Shown: positions 1 through 9,201 of the stretch, piece by piece
Position numbering within the stretch: the first letter of the stretch is position 1
Layout of the letters: every line of letters begins with the position of its first letter
From: Pyxidicoccus sp. MSG2
GTDB lineage: Bacteria; Myxococcota; Myxococcia; Myxococcales; Myxococcaceae
Direction of reading: 5' to 3'
Assembly: GCF_026626705.1 (NCBI RefSeq)
Contig: NZ_JAPNKC010000001.1
Coordinates: 5,084,001-5,148,000 of the forward strand
DNA: 64,000 bases
Program-made: the position numbers and the translations under genes
Notes under the pieces: generated by a model
Databases searched by the model: none
Told to the model about the DNA's origin: nothing
What the model saw: the letters and a program-made list of their open reading frames with translations, nothing else

Positions 1-1
1 G

Positions 2-1714
2 GCACATGCGGCGCGGCAGCGCGGGAGGCAGCAGGAGGAGGAACGGCTGCGCTCGGCGATGGCGGGGCTGGCGGCGCGAGAGGAATTGCTGCACCGGGAT
101 TTGCTGTCCGCGGCGGCGGAGTCCTGCATGACGCCGGTGGCGACGGCGTCGGACGTGGCGGCACGGGAGGCCCTGCTGGCGGAAGCGCTGGAGCAGGCGG
201 GGCGGCGCGAGGTGCTCCTGCGAGATGAGGAGAAGCTCCGGGAGGTGCATGGCGCGGCGGTGCTCGAGGAGCAGCGCGCGGAGGAGACGCTGCGCGAGGC
301 CGAGGCGCGACACGGGACGCTCGCGACGGAGCTGGCGGCGCACCTGTCCGCGCGGCACTTCCCCGCCACGCTCCCGGCGTCGGCGGCCCTGACGTTGTGG
401 CGGGATGCGGCGGCGCTCCGGCAGCGGCTGCTGGACGTGGGCACGGAGGAGGCGGCACTCGCGGTGGATGAGCGGGCCTGCGCGCCCGTGGCCCTCAAGC
501 TCTGGGAGGAGGCCGAGGCGGCGGGACTTGCTTCGGGATTGGTGGCCTCGGAAGCAGCGCGGGTGGCGGTGGAGTGGTCCACCGGCACCCCGCGGCCCAT
601 GACGGCGGCACCGTCTTCGAGCGCACGGGAGAGCGTGGCGAAGCGTGCAACCGCCATCATGGCGACGCTCCCGCCGGGCGCCTTGGAGACTGTCGCCGCG
701 CGAGTCGCCGCCGCGCTGGAGACGGCACGCGAGGAGACCGCCGAGCGCCGGGTCCTGGAGGAGAGCCGCCGCGAGCTGCTCGCGGAGAAGGCCCGGCTGG
801 ACGGCCTGTCCCATGAGGAGGAGCTGGCGCTCGCGCTGCTGCTGGCCGAGGGCGGCGGCACCCACGAGGAGTCCTTCCGCCGCCGCGCAGCACAGGCCCG
901 CCGCTACGCCGAGCTCACGCACCGGGCACGCGAGCTGTCCCAGCGAATCGAAGCACGCACCGGCCTGACGGAGGCCCACGTGCGCGACGCCCTCCGCGAA
1001 GTGGGCGGAGAGGAAGGACTGCACGCCTCACTGGGCACCCGGCGCGCGAGGCACACCGAGGCCCAGGAGCGGAACAAGGCGGTGCTCACGGAGCTGGGCG
1101 CCCTCAGCAATCAGCTCGAAGCCTGGGAGAACGACGACGAGCTGGCGCGGCTCCGCATCGAGGAGGAAGCGCTGCGCGCCCGCGTCGCGGAGCTGGCCAC
1201 GCGCTACGCCGCCGACCGGCTGACGCTGGCCCTGCTCGCCCGAGCCCGACGCCGCTTCGAGGAGGAGCAGCAGCCACGCGTGGTGCAGCTCGCCTCCGAG
1301 CACTTCGCCGCCCTCACCCAGGGCCGCTACCGCCGCGTCTTCATCCCCACAGGCGAGGAGCGCGAGCTGCGCGTGGGAGACGGCGAGCGCGACTGGAGCG
1401 CGGCACAGCTCTCGCGGGGCACCCGGGAGCAGCTCTACCTCGCCTTCCGGCTCGCGGTGGTGCGCGACTTCGGGGAGACGCGCGGCGCGCTGCCGCTCAT
1501 CGTGGACGACGTGCTGGTGAACTTCGACCCGGAGCGGGCCCGTGGCGCCATCCGCCTGCTGGCCCGGCTCTCCACGCAGCACCAGGTGATTGCCTTCACC
1601 TGCCACCCCTGGCTGCGCGAGGCCTTCGCGGCCGAGGGCGCTCGGGTGCAGGAACTGGACTCCACCATGAGCACTGTGCAGCCCGTCCCCGTCCCCGAGC
1701 TCCAGGCCGGCTGA
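2..1714 (+). CDS. YhaN/SbcC-like ATP-binding protein, 3' part (5' end outside window)
   Basis: The frame is open to the left edge, so the ATG at 59 is internal and only the C-terminal ~570 residues are present. What is seen: long Ala/Glu/Arg-rich stretches typical of an SMC/Rad50-type coiled coil, then a C-terminal ATPase half with an ABC-type signature region (LSRGTREQLYLAFRLA) and a Walker B strand (LPLIVDDVLVNFD), followed by a D-loop-like and His switch-like segment (AFTCHPWL). This arrangement matches the YhaN/AAA_27 branch of Rad50/SbcC-like proteins, which usually act with an SbcD-like nuclease in DNA repair. The Walker A half would lie upstream and is not visible. The gene ends 184 bp before an IS30-family insertion. 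Confidence 0.8.
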   Translation, partial: AHAARQRGRQQEEERLRSAMAGLAAREELLHRDLLSAAAESCMTPVATASDVAAREALLAEALEQAGRREVLLRDEEKLREVHGAAVLEEQRAEETLREAEARHGTLATELAAHLSARHFPATLPASAALTLWRDAAALRQRLLDVGTEEAALAVDERACAPVALKLWEEAEAAGLASGLVASEAARVAVEWSTGTPRPMTAAPSSSARESVAKRATAIMATLPPGALETVAARVAAALETAREETAERRVLEESRRELLAEKARLDGLSHEEELALALLLAEGGGTHEESFRRRAAQARRYAELTHRARELSQRIEARTGLTEAHVRDALREVGGEEGLHASLGTRRARHTEAQERNKAVLTELGALSNQLEAWENDDELARLRIEEEALRARVAELATRYAADRLTLALLARARRRFEEEQQPRVVQLASEHFAALTQGRYRRVFIPTGEERELRVGDGERDWSAAQLSRGTREQLYLAFRLAVVRDFGETRGALPLIVDDVLVNFDPERARGAIRLLARLSTQHQVIAFTCHPWLREAFAAEGARVQELDSTMSTVQPVPVPELQAG

Positions 1715-1898
1715 CGGACGCCACGGGGACGCGCCGCGTGTCCGAGCGCGGCGTCTCGTAGCCAACGCGTGTCGCGCGCGTCCGCCGCGACCACCCGGTC
1801 CCTGCGCAACAGCGACTCGAACCCGCCTGCATGCCGTAGCTCCGGCCCGGTGCTGCCGTCCTCCGGGGAGGTGGGGTCCGACGGCGCGAGAGACCGTC

Positions 1899-1942
1899 CT
1901 GTTCGGAAATGTCGGGGGTTTTGCGGGGCGGTCTCAACCGGT
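1899..1942 (+). repeat. IS30 left terminal inverted repeat
   Basis: Begins ctgttcggaaatgtcggggg and ends caaccggt. It is complementary to 3149-3192 over 44 bp with a single mismatch (c against t in the gcgggg/gtgggg stretch). Confidence 0.92.
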
Positions 1943-1996
1943 GAACGCACCAGTCGGGATGCACGGCATAGCGGCGTGCATCCGGGGAGGTGTCCG

Positions 1997-3157
1997 GTGC
2001 AGAGGCGAGGCAAGCTCGGCAGGATGAGTGCAGAGGACTGGCTGGCGGTGCGGCGCTCGGTAGCGGCCGGGCAGACGCTGGAGGCGGCAGCGCGGGCGGC
2101 AGGGGTGAGTGAGCGCACGCTGCAGCGGCTGCGCCCTGGGGCGGGCAGCATGATGCAGAGGGCCCACGTGCGTTCCGCTTTGCAGCTGTCGGTGCAGGAG
2201 CGCGAGGAAATCTCGCGGGGGCTGCGGGCGGGCGACTCGCTGCGTGCCATCGCGAGGCGCCTGGGCCGGGCGGCCTCCACGCTCAGCCGTGAAGTGGCCC
2301 GTACCGGTGGGCGCAAGCGCTACCGGGCGTGGCGCGGCGAGCGGGGCGCAACGCACCGGGCACGGCGTCCCAAGCACACGAAGCTGCAGGAGTACCCACG
2401 GCTGCGCCAGGAGGTGGAGCGGCGGCTGGAGGAGTGCTGGAGTCCTCAGCAGGTTGCCGCCAGTCTCAAGCGAGACTTCCCGCACTGCCCCGAGCTGCAC
2501 GTGTCCCACGAAACCCTTTACCGCAGCCTCTACGTCCAGACGCGCGGCGCCCTGCGCAAGGAGCTCACCGCGTGTCTGCGCACGGGCCGCACCCAGCGCC
2601 GGCCCCAGGGGCGCACGGACCTACGCGGCCAGTTGCCGGACAAGCTGATGCTGAGCGCGCGTCCACCCGAAGTCGAAGACAGGGCCGTGCCAGGCCATTG
2701 GGAGGGTGACCTCATCCTCGGTAAGCAAGGCAAGTCCGCGGTGGGCACGCTGGTGGAGCGCCACAGCCGCTACGTCATGCTGCTGCACCTGCCCGAGGGC
2801 CGCACCGCGGGCCACGTGCGCCAGGCCCTCACCCACAAGATTGGCCAGCTGCCTGACGCCCTGCGCCGCAGCCTCACCTGGGACTAGGGCAAGGAGATGT
2901 CCGAGCACGTGCGCTTCACCCTCGACACCGCCGTGCAAGTCTACTTCTGCGACCCGCACAGCCCCTGGCAGCGCGGCAGCAACGAGAACACCAACGGCCT
3001 GCTGCGCCAGTACATGCCCAAGGGCATGGACTTGAGCCACCTCTGCGCGCAGCAACTCGATGCTATCGCCGCCCAACTCAACAGCCGCCCGCGCCAGACA
3101 CTCGACTGGCACACCCCCGCCGAGGTATTCGCCCGAGCCGTTGCGATGACCGGTTGA
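1997..3157 (+). pseudogene. IS30-family transposase interrupted by an in-frame amber codon
   Basis: Start taken as GTG 1997, with ggggagg 6 nt upstream; ATG 2024 is an alternative. The N-terminus has helix-turn-helix segments (AAGVSERTLQRL; SLRAIARRLGRAASTLSREV) typical of IS30. The DDE domain follows: first Asp in GHWEGDLILGK, second in SLTWD. TAG at 2885-2887 stops translation immediately after that Asp. The same frame then continues with GKEMSEHVRF and the third acidic residue in PWQRGSNENTNGLLRQY. IS30 transposases normally read D-Q-G-K-E here, so one C-to-T change (CAG to TAG) explains the break. Without readthrough or suppression the product lacks the catalytic Glu. Confidence 0.9.
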
Positions 3158-3192
3158 GACCGCCCCACAAAACCCCCGACATTTCCGAACAG
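3149..3192 (-). repeat. IS30 right terminal inverted repeat
   Basis: Reverse complement matches 1899-1942 at 43 of 44 positions. It overlaps the last codons and the stop of the transposase frame (TGA at 3155-3157). Confidence 0.92.
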
Positions 3193-3270
3193 TACGCCGT
3201 TACCCCATCCCCCTGCCCATGCGTGGATGCACCGGACGCTTCCCCCGCCCGAGCCACCACTCCGCGCTGC

Positions 3271-3276
3271 TACACT
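3271..3276 (+). promoter_or_regulatory. Candidate -10 element (TACACT) for the CarboxypepD_reg gene
   Basis: TACACT fits the TAnnnT pattern and lies 23 nt before ATG 3300, leaving a short leader that carries the ribosome-binding site ggaggga. No convincing -35 hexamer is visible. It lies 78 bp right of the IS30 element, so the insertion leaves this core promoter intact. Confidence 0.35.
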
Positions 3277-3299
3277 CGCGGGCGATTCGCGGAGGGAGC

Positions 3300-6200
3300 A
3301 TGCGCAAGGGGACGGGGCTCGCGGTGGCCACGGGAGTACTGGCCATGGCGGTAGGACTGGGCATCGCCCTGAGCCGGCCGACGACGCCTTCGGCACCGGA
3401 GCAGGTGACACGCCCTGCCCGCGAGAGCACGGGCTTCGTCCTGGCAGCGCCTTCACCGCGCACGGACGGCGACCTGCGCATCCGTGGCGTCGTGCTTGGG
3501 GGCGGTGGCCCGCTCGCCGGAGTGCACGTCTTCGCCACGAGGCCCCAGCCCGGGCAGACGCTGTCGGAGCTGTCCTGCGGCGAAGTGCTCCAGCGGCGCG
3601 AGTGGCGCCAGAAGCTCCCGAACTGCATGAACGAAGCCGCGAGCGCAGTGGTGGACTTCGTCCTCGGGCGCGAGGGCGAAGCCCCCACATATGCGGAGAC
3701 CTCCACCACGGAGGACGGCACCTTCTCCCTCGACGGGCTGCCCTCCGGAAGCTTCGCGCTCTGGGCGGTGGACGCGCGCGGCGCGAGCATGTGGCCGGAC
3801 GTCGCGGCCGGGAAGGAGGGCCTCACCCTGACGCTCGGCGAGGGCCTCACGCTGGAGGGCACCGTCTCCAGCGAGGACGGAGCCCTGCTGGCCGGGGCGC
3901 GGGTGACAGCGGTGCACACGGAGCACACCCGCTTCTTCGACACGGAGAGCGGGGCGGACGGCCGCTACCGCCTCGGCCCGCTGCCGCTCGCGAGCTACCG
4001 CGTCGCCGTCTCGAAGGAGGGCTGGACTCCGGAGCTCGCGCAGGGGACCGAGCATGAGCAGGTGGTGCTCGACCGTCCGCGCCGTCTCATCGGCCGCGTC
4101 CTGAGCAACGGCCGGCCCACGCCCGACGTCCAGGTCCGGGCGGAGCTCTGGCCCGAGCTCGACGACGGCAAGCAGAATGGAGTCCACCCGGATCGCCTGA
4201 CCACCACGGACGCGGAGGGCCGCTTCACCTTCGACGGGCTGTGGTCCTCCTCCGCGTACCTGCTCACGGCCACACGGGGCGGACAACACGCCTCGCTCCA
4301 GGTGGAACAAGAAGCGTTTCCACCCGAGGTCATCCTGGAGCTGGGCAGCGCGCTGCTCGTGGAGGGCACCGTCCGTGACGAGGCCGGTCACCCCGTTTCC
4401 GGAGCATTCGTGGCCGGCAAGGGGTACGAAGCCTCCACGGACGCCGAGGGCCACTACCGGCTCGGCCCCATGGAACCTGGCCCCATCAGCGTCAGGGTCA
4501 GCGCATCCCGGTATCGCGGTGACTCCCAGCGCGTGGAGTCCGGGCCAGGGAATGTCCGCGTGGACTTCACGCTCGCGGCCACCGTCCCCATCGAAGGCGT
4601 GGTCGTCGACGATGAAGGCCATCCGGAGGCCAACGCCGTCCTGAAACTCGAGCAATACGTCGAGGACGGAGACGGCGAGACCTACAGCGTCGGCTTCACC
4701 ATTTCGGACGAGGAGGGCCTCTTCCGGATGGAGGCTCCCGCGCCGGGGGCCTTCAACCTCGACGTCCGGACCGGGGACGAGCTCATCCGCGAGCAACAGC
4801 TCGTCACGGCCCCGTCGTCGAACGTCCGGGTGGTGCTGCCTCGCAAGACCCGCGTGTCGGGGACGCTCACCGACGAGCGGGATGCGCCCATCCCCGGTGC
4901 CCGGGTGGAGCTGTGGCGCGAGGGACAGAGCGTGAGGTCCATGTACCTGGACACCACGGACGCACGGGGGCACTTCTCAATCCGGAGCCTGGAGCAGGGC
5001 CGCTTCGTGCTCGAGGCAACGCACGTGTCGGGCGGGGTGGAGCGCTCCACGTCCCGACCCATCGAGCTGCGCGAGCGCGAAGCGGTGGAGGTGTCCTTGC
5101 GGCTGGAGGCGGGGTGGACGCTCACGGGGCTCGCGGTGGACGAGACCGGCCAGCCCGTGGCCGGAGTCAGCGTGCACACGAGGCTTCCCCAGGGGGCCAC
5201 GCCCGCATGGCGGCGCGGCGATGAGTTTGGAGGGCTGCCTCCCTTCACCCTCACCGGGGCGGATGGCCGCTTCACGCTGCGGCACCTCCAGACAGAGGAG
5301 GTCTGGCTGGAAGTCCTCGCGAACGGCCTTCGCTTCGCGCCCTCGCGCTCGGAGGGAGGTCAGCCGGAGCTCAAGCGGCTGCTCGTACGCGCCGGAGCTC
5401 CCGAGGTGCGACTCGTGCTGGAGCACCTGGGCCGCATCCATGGACGGCTCACCGGTCCGGACGGCGCGCCGCTGACGCGCTTCAGCCTGAACGGGAAGGA
5501 AGCAGCGGACCCGCACGGAGTCTTCTCCCGTCCCATCGAGACGTCGGGCACCTGGCGCATGGAGTTCACCGCGAAGGGAATGGCCACGGTGCTGCGCGAG
5601 GTGGAGGCGCAGGCGGGCACCGACGTGGACCTGGGGGAGATTCGGCTGGGCGCGGGCCGCCGGGTGTCGGGCCGGGTGCTGGACGCGGAGACGGGCGAGC
5701 CCCTGGAGGGAGTCAGTGTCCTCGCCACCCGCGCACGAATCAGCACCGTGCCCATCGAGCGGCACCGGGGCGCGGTGACGACGGATGCGGACGGAAACTT
5801 CTCACTGCCCTCCGTGGAGCCCGGCCCGCTCCAGCTCTTCGTGGAAGCGGACCACTACCGCTCCCAGCGTCTCGACCTCGGGGCGGGCGACGAGGAGGGA
5901 CTGACGGTGCGTCTCGACCAGGGCGCCAGCGTGGAGGTCTCCGTCCGTGACGCCCAGGGAAAGCCGATGGACGCCAACCTCTACCTGGACCGGCGGGGAG
6001 AGCCCCTGACGATGCGCCCCTACTCGATTCCGAATGGCTCGGGCATCCACCGCGGCCTGGAGCCCGGGAGCTACCGGGTGTACGCCTTCGCTCCCGGCAT
6101 CCGGCGAGGCTCCACCGTCTTCGACCCTCAGGACGTGCAGCTTCCCGCCAGCGGCCAGGTGAAGCTCGACCTGGTGGCGCGGAGCACGGGGGCCACGCTG

Positions 6201-6491
6201 GAGCTGCGCGTGGACGACTCCGTGAGGTTCAGCATCCTGTTCCCGGGCGTCGCGCCTGCCCCCCGCCTGTTCCGGGACTTTCCTCCCGTGGAGGCCCGCG
6301 CCTTTCCGTACGAGGGAGTGCTCCCGGGCACCGTGACGTACCGGAACCTGCCGCCGGGACGGGCCACGCTCTTCCTCGTGGAGCGCTCGCTGCAGGCCTT
6401 CCACCGCGAGGAGATTGACCTTCCCGCGGAGGGCCACCTGGTGCGTGAGGTGACGCCTGCCTGGCAGCTCTTCGTGTTCGACGGGTTCTGA
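3300..6491 (+). CDS. Giant multi-repeat CarboxypepD_reg-like protein, paralogue 1
   Basis: Start ATG 3300 is chosen because ggaggga precedes it by 4-5 nt and it begins an N-terminal signal/anchor (MRKGTGLAVATGVLAMAVGLGIAL). The 1063-residue product is mostly tandem ~80-90-residue beta-sandwich units of the carboxypeptidase regulatory-like/transthyretin type. These show recurrent phrases such as GxVxDExGxPVxGAxV and TDAxGRFxLxxLxxGxYxL. Such domains are usually extracytoplasmic structural or sugar/protein-binding modules; no catalytic domain is present. A second copy of the same architecture (10968-14279) shares the N-terminal layout, including the paired Cys region near residues 90-110 and the C-terminal hxREVxPxW ending. 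Function is unknown, probably cell-surface or periplasmic. Confidence 0.85.
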   Translation: MRKGTGLAVATGVLAMAVGLGIALSRPTTPSAPEQVTRPARESTGFVLAAPSPRTDGDLRIRGVVLGGGGPLAGVHVFATRPQPGQTLSELSCGEVLQRREWRQKLPNCMNEAASAVVDFVLGREGEAPTYAETSTTEDGTFSLDGLPSGSFALWAVDARGASMWPDVAAGKEGLTLTLGEGLTLEGTVSSEDGALLAGARVTAVHTEHTRFFDTESGADGRYRLGPLPLASYRVAVSKEGWTPELAQGTEHEQVVLDRPRRLIGRVLSNGRPTPDVQVRAELWPELDDGKQNGVHPDRLTTTDAEGRFTFDGLWSSSAYLLTATRGGQHASLQVEQEAFPPEVILELGSALLVEGTVRDEAGHPVSGAFVAGKGYEASTDAEGHYRLGPMEPGPISVRVSASRYRGDSQRVESGPGNVRVDFTLAATVPIEGVVVDDEGHPEANAVLKLEQYVEDGDGETYSVGFTISDEEGLFRMEAPAPGAFNLDVRTGDELIREQQLVTAPSSNVRVVLPRKTRVSGTLTDERDAPIPGARVELWREGQSVRSMYLDTTDARGHFSIRSLEQGRFVLEATHVSGGVERSTSRPIELREREAVEVSLRLEAGWTLTGLAVDETGQPVAGVSVHTRLPQGATPAWRRGDEFGGLPPFTLTGADGRFTLRHLQTEEVWLEVLANGLRFAPSRSEGGQPELKRLLVRAGAPEVRLVLEHLGRIHGRLTGPDGAPLTRFSLNGKEAADPHGVFSRPIETSGTWRMEFTAKGMATVLREVEAQAGTDVDLGEIRLGAGRRVSGRVLDAETGEPLEGVSVLATRARISTVPIERHRGAVTTDADGNFSLPSVEPGPLQLFVEADHYRSQRLDLGAGDEEGLTVRLDQGASVEVSVRDAQGKPMDANLYLDRRGEPLTMRPYSIPNGSGIHRGLEPGSYRVYAFAPGIRRGSTVFDPQDVQLPASGQVKLDLVARSTGATLELRVDDSVRFSILFPGVAPAPRLFRDFPPVEARAFPYEGVLPGTVTYRNLPPGRATLFLVERSLQAFHREEIDLPAEGHLVREVTPAWQLFVFDGF

Positions 6492-6744
6492 GGGACGCCG
6501 GCCCCCCGCGTCGCCCGCGCACGCTCGCGCGTCCTCCAGCAACGCGGCCGGGCCCATCCCACGGGTCGGCGTCGCCCACGCACGCGCCCGCGTTCCCTCC
6601 CGACGCACACGGGCCCCCCTCTCCGTCGTCCTCCCCACACGGCTGGAACGGTTTCCCTCGGGAATCCCTACCCGTCACAGCGCGCCCGGAGCATGGCCGC
6701 GCGATTGCACAAGGTGCCCGCCAGCAGAGCCGGGAGGAGCCGCC
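6492..6744. other. Intergenic region, 253 bp, nothing assigned
   Basis: GC-rich spacer between two plus-strand genes. I find no clear terminator hairpin, promoter pair or small gene. Long open frames across it are composition artefacts. Confidence 0.4.
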
Positions 6745-8313
6745 ATGCCCCGTATCGCGAGCACCGAAATCATCGTCCCCAAGTCCCTGTCCCTGGAGGC
6801 CCGGGCGCGCCTGACGGACGCGCTGTACGCCGTCCACCAGCAGATCTTCGACGGCGTGGAGCGGGAGTCGTTCGCGAAGTACGTGGTGGAGTCCAAGGCG
6901 GAGCAGACCTGGATTCAGGTCCACAAGAACGAGGCGGGCGACATCGTCGGCTACTTCGCGATGCACGTCTTCGAGAAGCCGCTCAACGGCGTGACGACGG
7001 CGGTGTTCCGCGCGGAAGCGGGCTCGCTGCGGGCGTACCGGGGGGCGAACACCAACACGCGCTTCGGGCTGTCGCTGGTGCTCAAGTACATGCTGCGGCA
7101 CCCGGGCCGGCCCGCGTACTACATGGGCTCGCTGGTGCACCCGTCGAGCTACGCGCTGTTCGCCAAGTACTGCGGCGAGGTGTGGCCGCGCCGCGAGCAG
7201 CCGGTGCCGCCGCAGCTGCTGGCCTTCATGGACGGGCTGGCCACGGAGTTCGGCCTGGAGAAGGTGGACGCGGCCAACCCGCTGCTGCGCGAGGTGGGCT
7301 GGCGCACGCGCGAGTCCGAGGTGGAGCGGGACTACTGGCGCCAGTGCGACAAGCCGGCCGCGCGCTACTTCATGGAGGCCAACCCCGGCTACGTGAACGG
7401 GCACGGGCTGGTGACGCTGGTGCCGGCGACGGCGGCCAACATCCTGAGCGTGCTGAGCGTGCTGGTCGGCCGCTCGCTGCGCAAGCCGATGGACGCGCTG
7501 CGGGCCCTGGCGCGGCGGCTGCCCGGCGGCGCGAAGCTGCGGCGCTCGGAGGTGGTGCGGCAGCTGAGGGCGTCCCCGCTGTTCGCGCGCTTCGGCACGC
7601 AGGCGCTGGAGTCGCTGGCCGCGAGCGCGCAGGTGATGGAGCTGCCCGCGGGCCGCTACGTGTTCCGCAAGGGTGACGCGAGCGACGAGCTGTACCTGCT
7701 GGCGCGGGGCGCGGCCTACGTGCTGGCGGAGAACGGCGGGGGCGAGGAGGGGGTGGTGAACCAGCTCGGCAGCGGGACGGTGTTCGGGGAGATTGCGATG
7801 CTGGGGGGCGAGCGGCGCTCGGCCTCGGTGCGCACGGCGGCGGCGTCCACGCTGGTGCGGATTCCGCGCGCGGCGCTGCTGCCGCTGCTGGCGGCGGACG
7901 CGGGGCTGCGGCGCAGCGTGTGGGGCACCTTCGCGGAGCGGCGCTTCGACGACCTGGTGCGGGGGATGGACCGCTACGCGAAGCTGGGCCGCAAGGCGCG
8001 GCTTGGCTGGCTGCAGCGCGGCGAGCAGGTGGAGCTGGCGCCGCGGCAGGAGCGGCTGCTGGAGCCGGGCTCGTACCTGTTGGTGCTGGCGGGCGCGGTG
8101 GAGCTGACGCACGCGGCGCCGAGGATGACGGCGCGGGGCACGATGCTGCTGGAGGTGGAGCGCCCGCTGCGCGTGGTGGCGCAGGAGAGCACGCAGCTCG
8201 TCGTCCTCCCCCGCCTCGCGTCGCCGGAGCTGCTCCTCGCGGTGGAGACGAGCCTCCCGCAGGCCCTGCCCCTGCCGCGCGTCGTCCTGGAGCAGCCCCG
8301 CGCGGCGGCGTGA
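6745..8313 (+). CDS. Unassigned acyltransferase-like domain fused to a cyclic-nucleotide-binding domain
   Basis: ATG 6745 is preceded by gggaggagccgcc, a good ribosome-binding site. The first ~230 residues have an alternating alpha/beta pattern with features reminiscent of GNAT/N-acyl synthases (VGYFAMHVFEKPL, then RPAYYMGSLVHPSSYALFAKY), but I cannot name the family. Residues ~278-385 are a cNMP-binding domain: LFARFG start, turn GDASDELYLLARG, and a phosphate-binding cassette FGEIAMLGGERRSASV with the Glu and Arg expected for nucleotide contact. The last ~110 residues look like a second, degenerate beta-roll. The likely picture is a cytoplasmic enzyme or regulator whose N-terminal activity is gated by cAMP or a related signal. 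Its substrate is unknown. Confidence 0.75.
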   Translation: MPRIASTEIIVPKSLSLEARARLTDALYAVHQQIFDGVERESFAKYVVESKAEQTWIQVHKNEAGDIVGYFAMHVFEKPLNGVTTAVFRAEAGSLRAYRGANTNTRFGLSLVLKYMLRHPGRPAYYMGSLVHPSSYALFAKYCGEVWPRREQPVPPQLLAFMDGLATEFGLEKVDAANPLLREVGWRTRESEVERDYWRQCDKPAARYFMEANPGYVNGHGLVTLVPATAANILSVLSVLVGRSLRKPMDALRALARRLPGGAKLRRSEVVRQLRASPLFARFGTQALESLAASAQVMELPAGRYVFRKGDASDELYLLARGAAYVLAENGGGEEGVVNQLGSGTVFGEIAMLGGERRSASVRTAAASTLVRIPRAALLPLLAADAGLRRSVWGTFAERRFDDLVRGMDRYAKLGRKARLGWLQRGEQVELAPRQERLLEPGSYLLVLAGAVELTHAAPRMTARGTMLLEVERPLRVVAQESTQLVVLPRLASPELLLAVETSLPQALPLPRVVLEQPRAAA

Positions 8314-8317
8314 CCCC

Positions 8318-9103
8318 TCACGCCCACAACCGCCGAGCCACCACCTCGTCCAGGTTCCGCGAGTGGAAGAACATCTCGAAGTCACTGCCCCGCACGTCCG
8401 CCGGCAGGCACGCACCCAAGGGAATCCCCCGCACCCGCTCCGGCACCCCACGGGCCCCACGCACCGCGCCCTCCAGTGCTCGCAAGTAGTGCCGCGCCGA
8501 GCCCAGCGTCCTCGGTGACACCACCCCGCCGTGCCCCTGGATGACGCGCGAGCGTCCCCGCGCCTCCGAGCGCCCCAGCGCCGCGTCGATGGCCTCCGGC
8601 ACCCCGTACGCGATGTACGCCATGTGCCCCACCGCCGTGTCCGCGGAGAACAGCAGGTCCAGCGAGGGCACATCGATGTTCAACGTGCTCGCCGTGTGCC
8701 CCGCATTCGGGAACACCTCCAGCGCATACCGCCCCCACCGCAGGTGCATCGGCCCACCGAGCCGCAATTCCGGCGCCCGGAAGAACCGCGACTCCTCCTC
8801 CGAGCGGAACCGCTCCGCCTGGAACGTCTCCTCGAAGCGCTCGTGCGCAATCACCAGCGCCTCGGGGAACTCCTGGAGCGCCGCCAGGTGGTCACTGAAC
8901 CCGTGCGTGCACACCGCCAGCCGCACCCGGGCATTCAACTCCTCATGGACGAAGCGCCGCAGCGCCAGCGCGTCCGCCCGGCTGCCGAGCGCATCCACCA
9001 TCAGCACGTCGCGCCCATCCAGGAACAGGGTGGCATTGGAGGCATACGTCTCCCCGATGACGACCAGGACATCCGGGGCCAGGGACTGCGTCTTCAGGCT
9101 CAT
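8318..9103 (-). CDS. MBL-fold metallo-hydrolase with an altered metal motif
   Basis: Start ATG 9103 is preferred over upstream starts because gaggtg precedes it and MSLKTQSLAPDVLVVIGETY begins a typical beta-lactamase-fold strand. The product is 261 residues. Motifs: THGFSDH (67-72) where the family has HxHxDH, GHTASTLN, SADTAVGH and a late QGHGG. The second His of the first motif is Phe here (F69), so one ligand of metal site 1 is missing, while Asp71, His72 and the later His/Asp remain. It may bind one metal or have altered activity. It is divergent from a LysR-type gene 98 bp away, so that regulator is a plausible controller. On the minus strand ATAAGT (near 9134-9139) could be its -10. 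Confidence 0.8.
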   Translation of the reverse strand: MSLKTQSLAPDVLVVIGETYASNATLFLDGRDVLMVDALGSRADALALRRFVHEELNARVRLAVCTHGFSDHLAALQEFPEALVIAHERFEETFQAERFRSEEESRFFRAPELRLGGPMHLRWGRYALEVFPNAGHTASTLNIDVPSLDLLFSADTAVGHMAYIAYGVPEAIDAALGRSEARGRSRVIQGHGGVVSPRTLGSARHYLRALEGAVRGARGVPERVRGIPLGACLPADVRGSDFEMFFHSRNLDEVVARRLWA

Positions 9104-9188
9104 GCAGGGCACCTCGAAGCGAGGGAACGCGTCACTTATCCCCAACCTACCCACATGCATCCAGCGCATCGTCCGCATGAATCCATGA

Positions 9189-9194
9189 CAGAAT
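9189..9194 (+). promoter_or_regulatory. Candidate -10 (CAGAAT) for a leaderless LysR-type gene
   Basis: CAGAAT lies exactly 7 nt before ATG 9202, and no ribosome-binding site fits between. Transcription would begin at or next to the start codon. The 98-bp divergent intergenic region is where an autoregulating LysR protein would normally bind, but I could not pick one T-N11-A box over others. Confidence 0.3.
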
Positions 9195-9201
9195 CGAATG
9201 G

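Larger units (their letters stand above)
1899..3192 (+). mobile_element. IS30-family insertion sequence, 1294 bp
   Basis: Bounded by 44-bp terminal inverted repeats with one mismatch (1899-1942 and 3149-3192). They enclose a single transposase gene of the IS30 type. The transposase has an amber codon in its catalytic domain, so this copy is probably not autonomous. Flanking bases do not show a clear 2-3 bp target duplication (gtc on the left, tac on the right). The right end lies 78 bp before the -10-like TACACT of the next gene. Confidence 0.9.

Noticed and set aside
1596..1964. A minus-strand frame across the left IS30 end that might be a gene split by the insertion
   Set aside because: The translation is Arg/Pro/Gly noise, and no continuation of it is found right of the element.
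1896..3196. A target-site duplication around the IS30 element
   Set aside because: Flanking triplets gtc and tac differ, so no duplication can be claimed.
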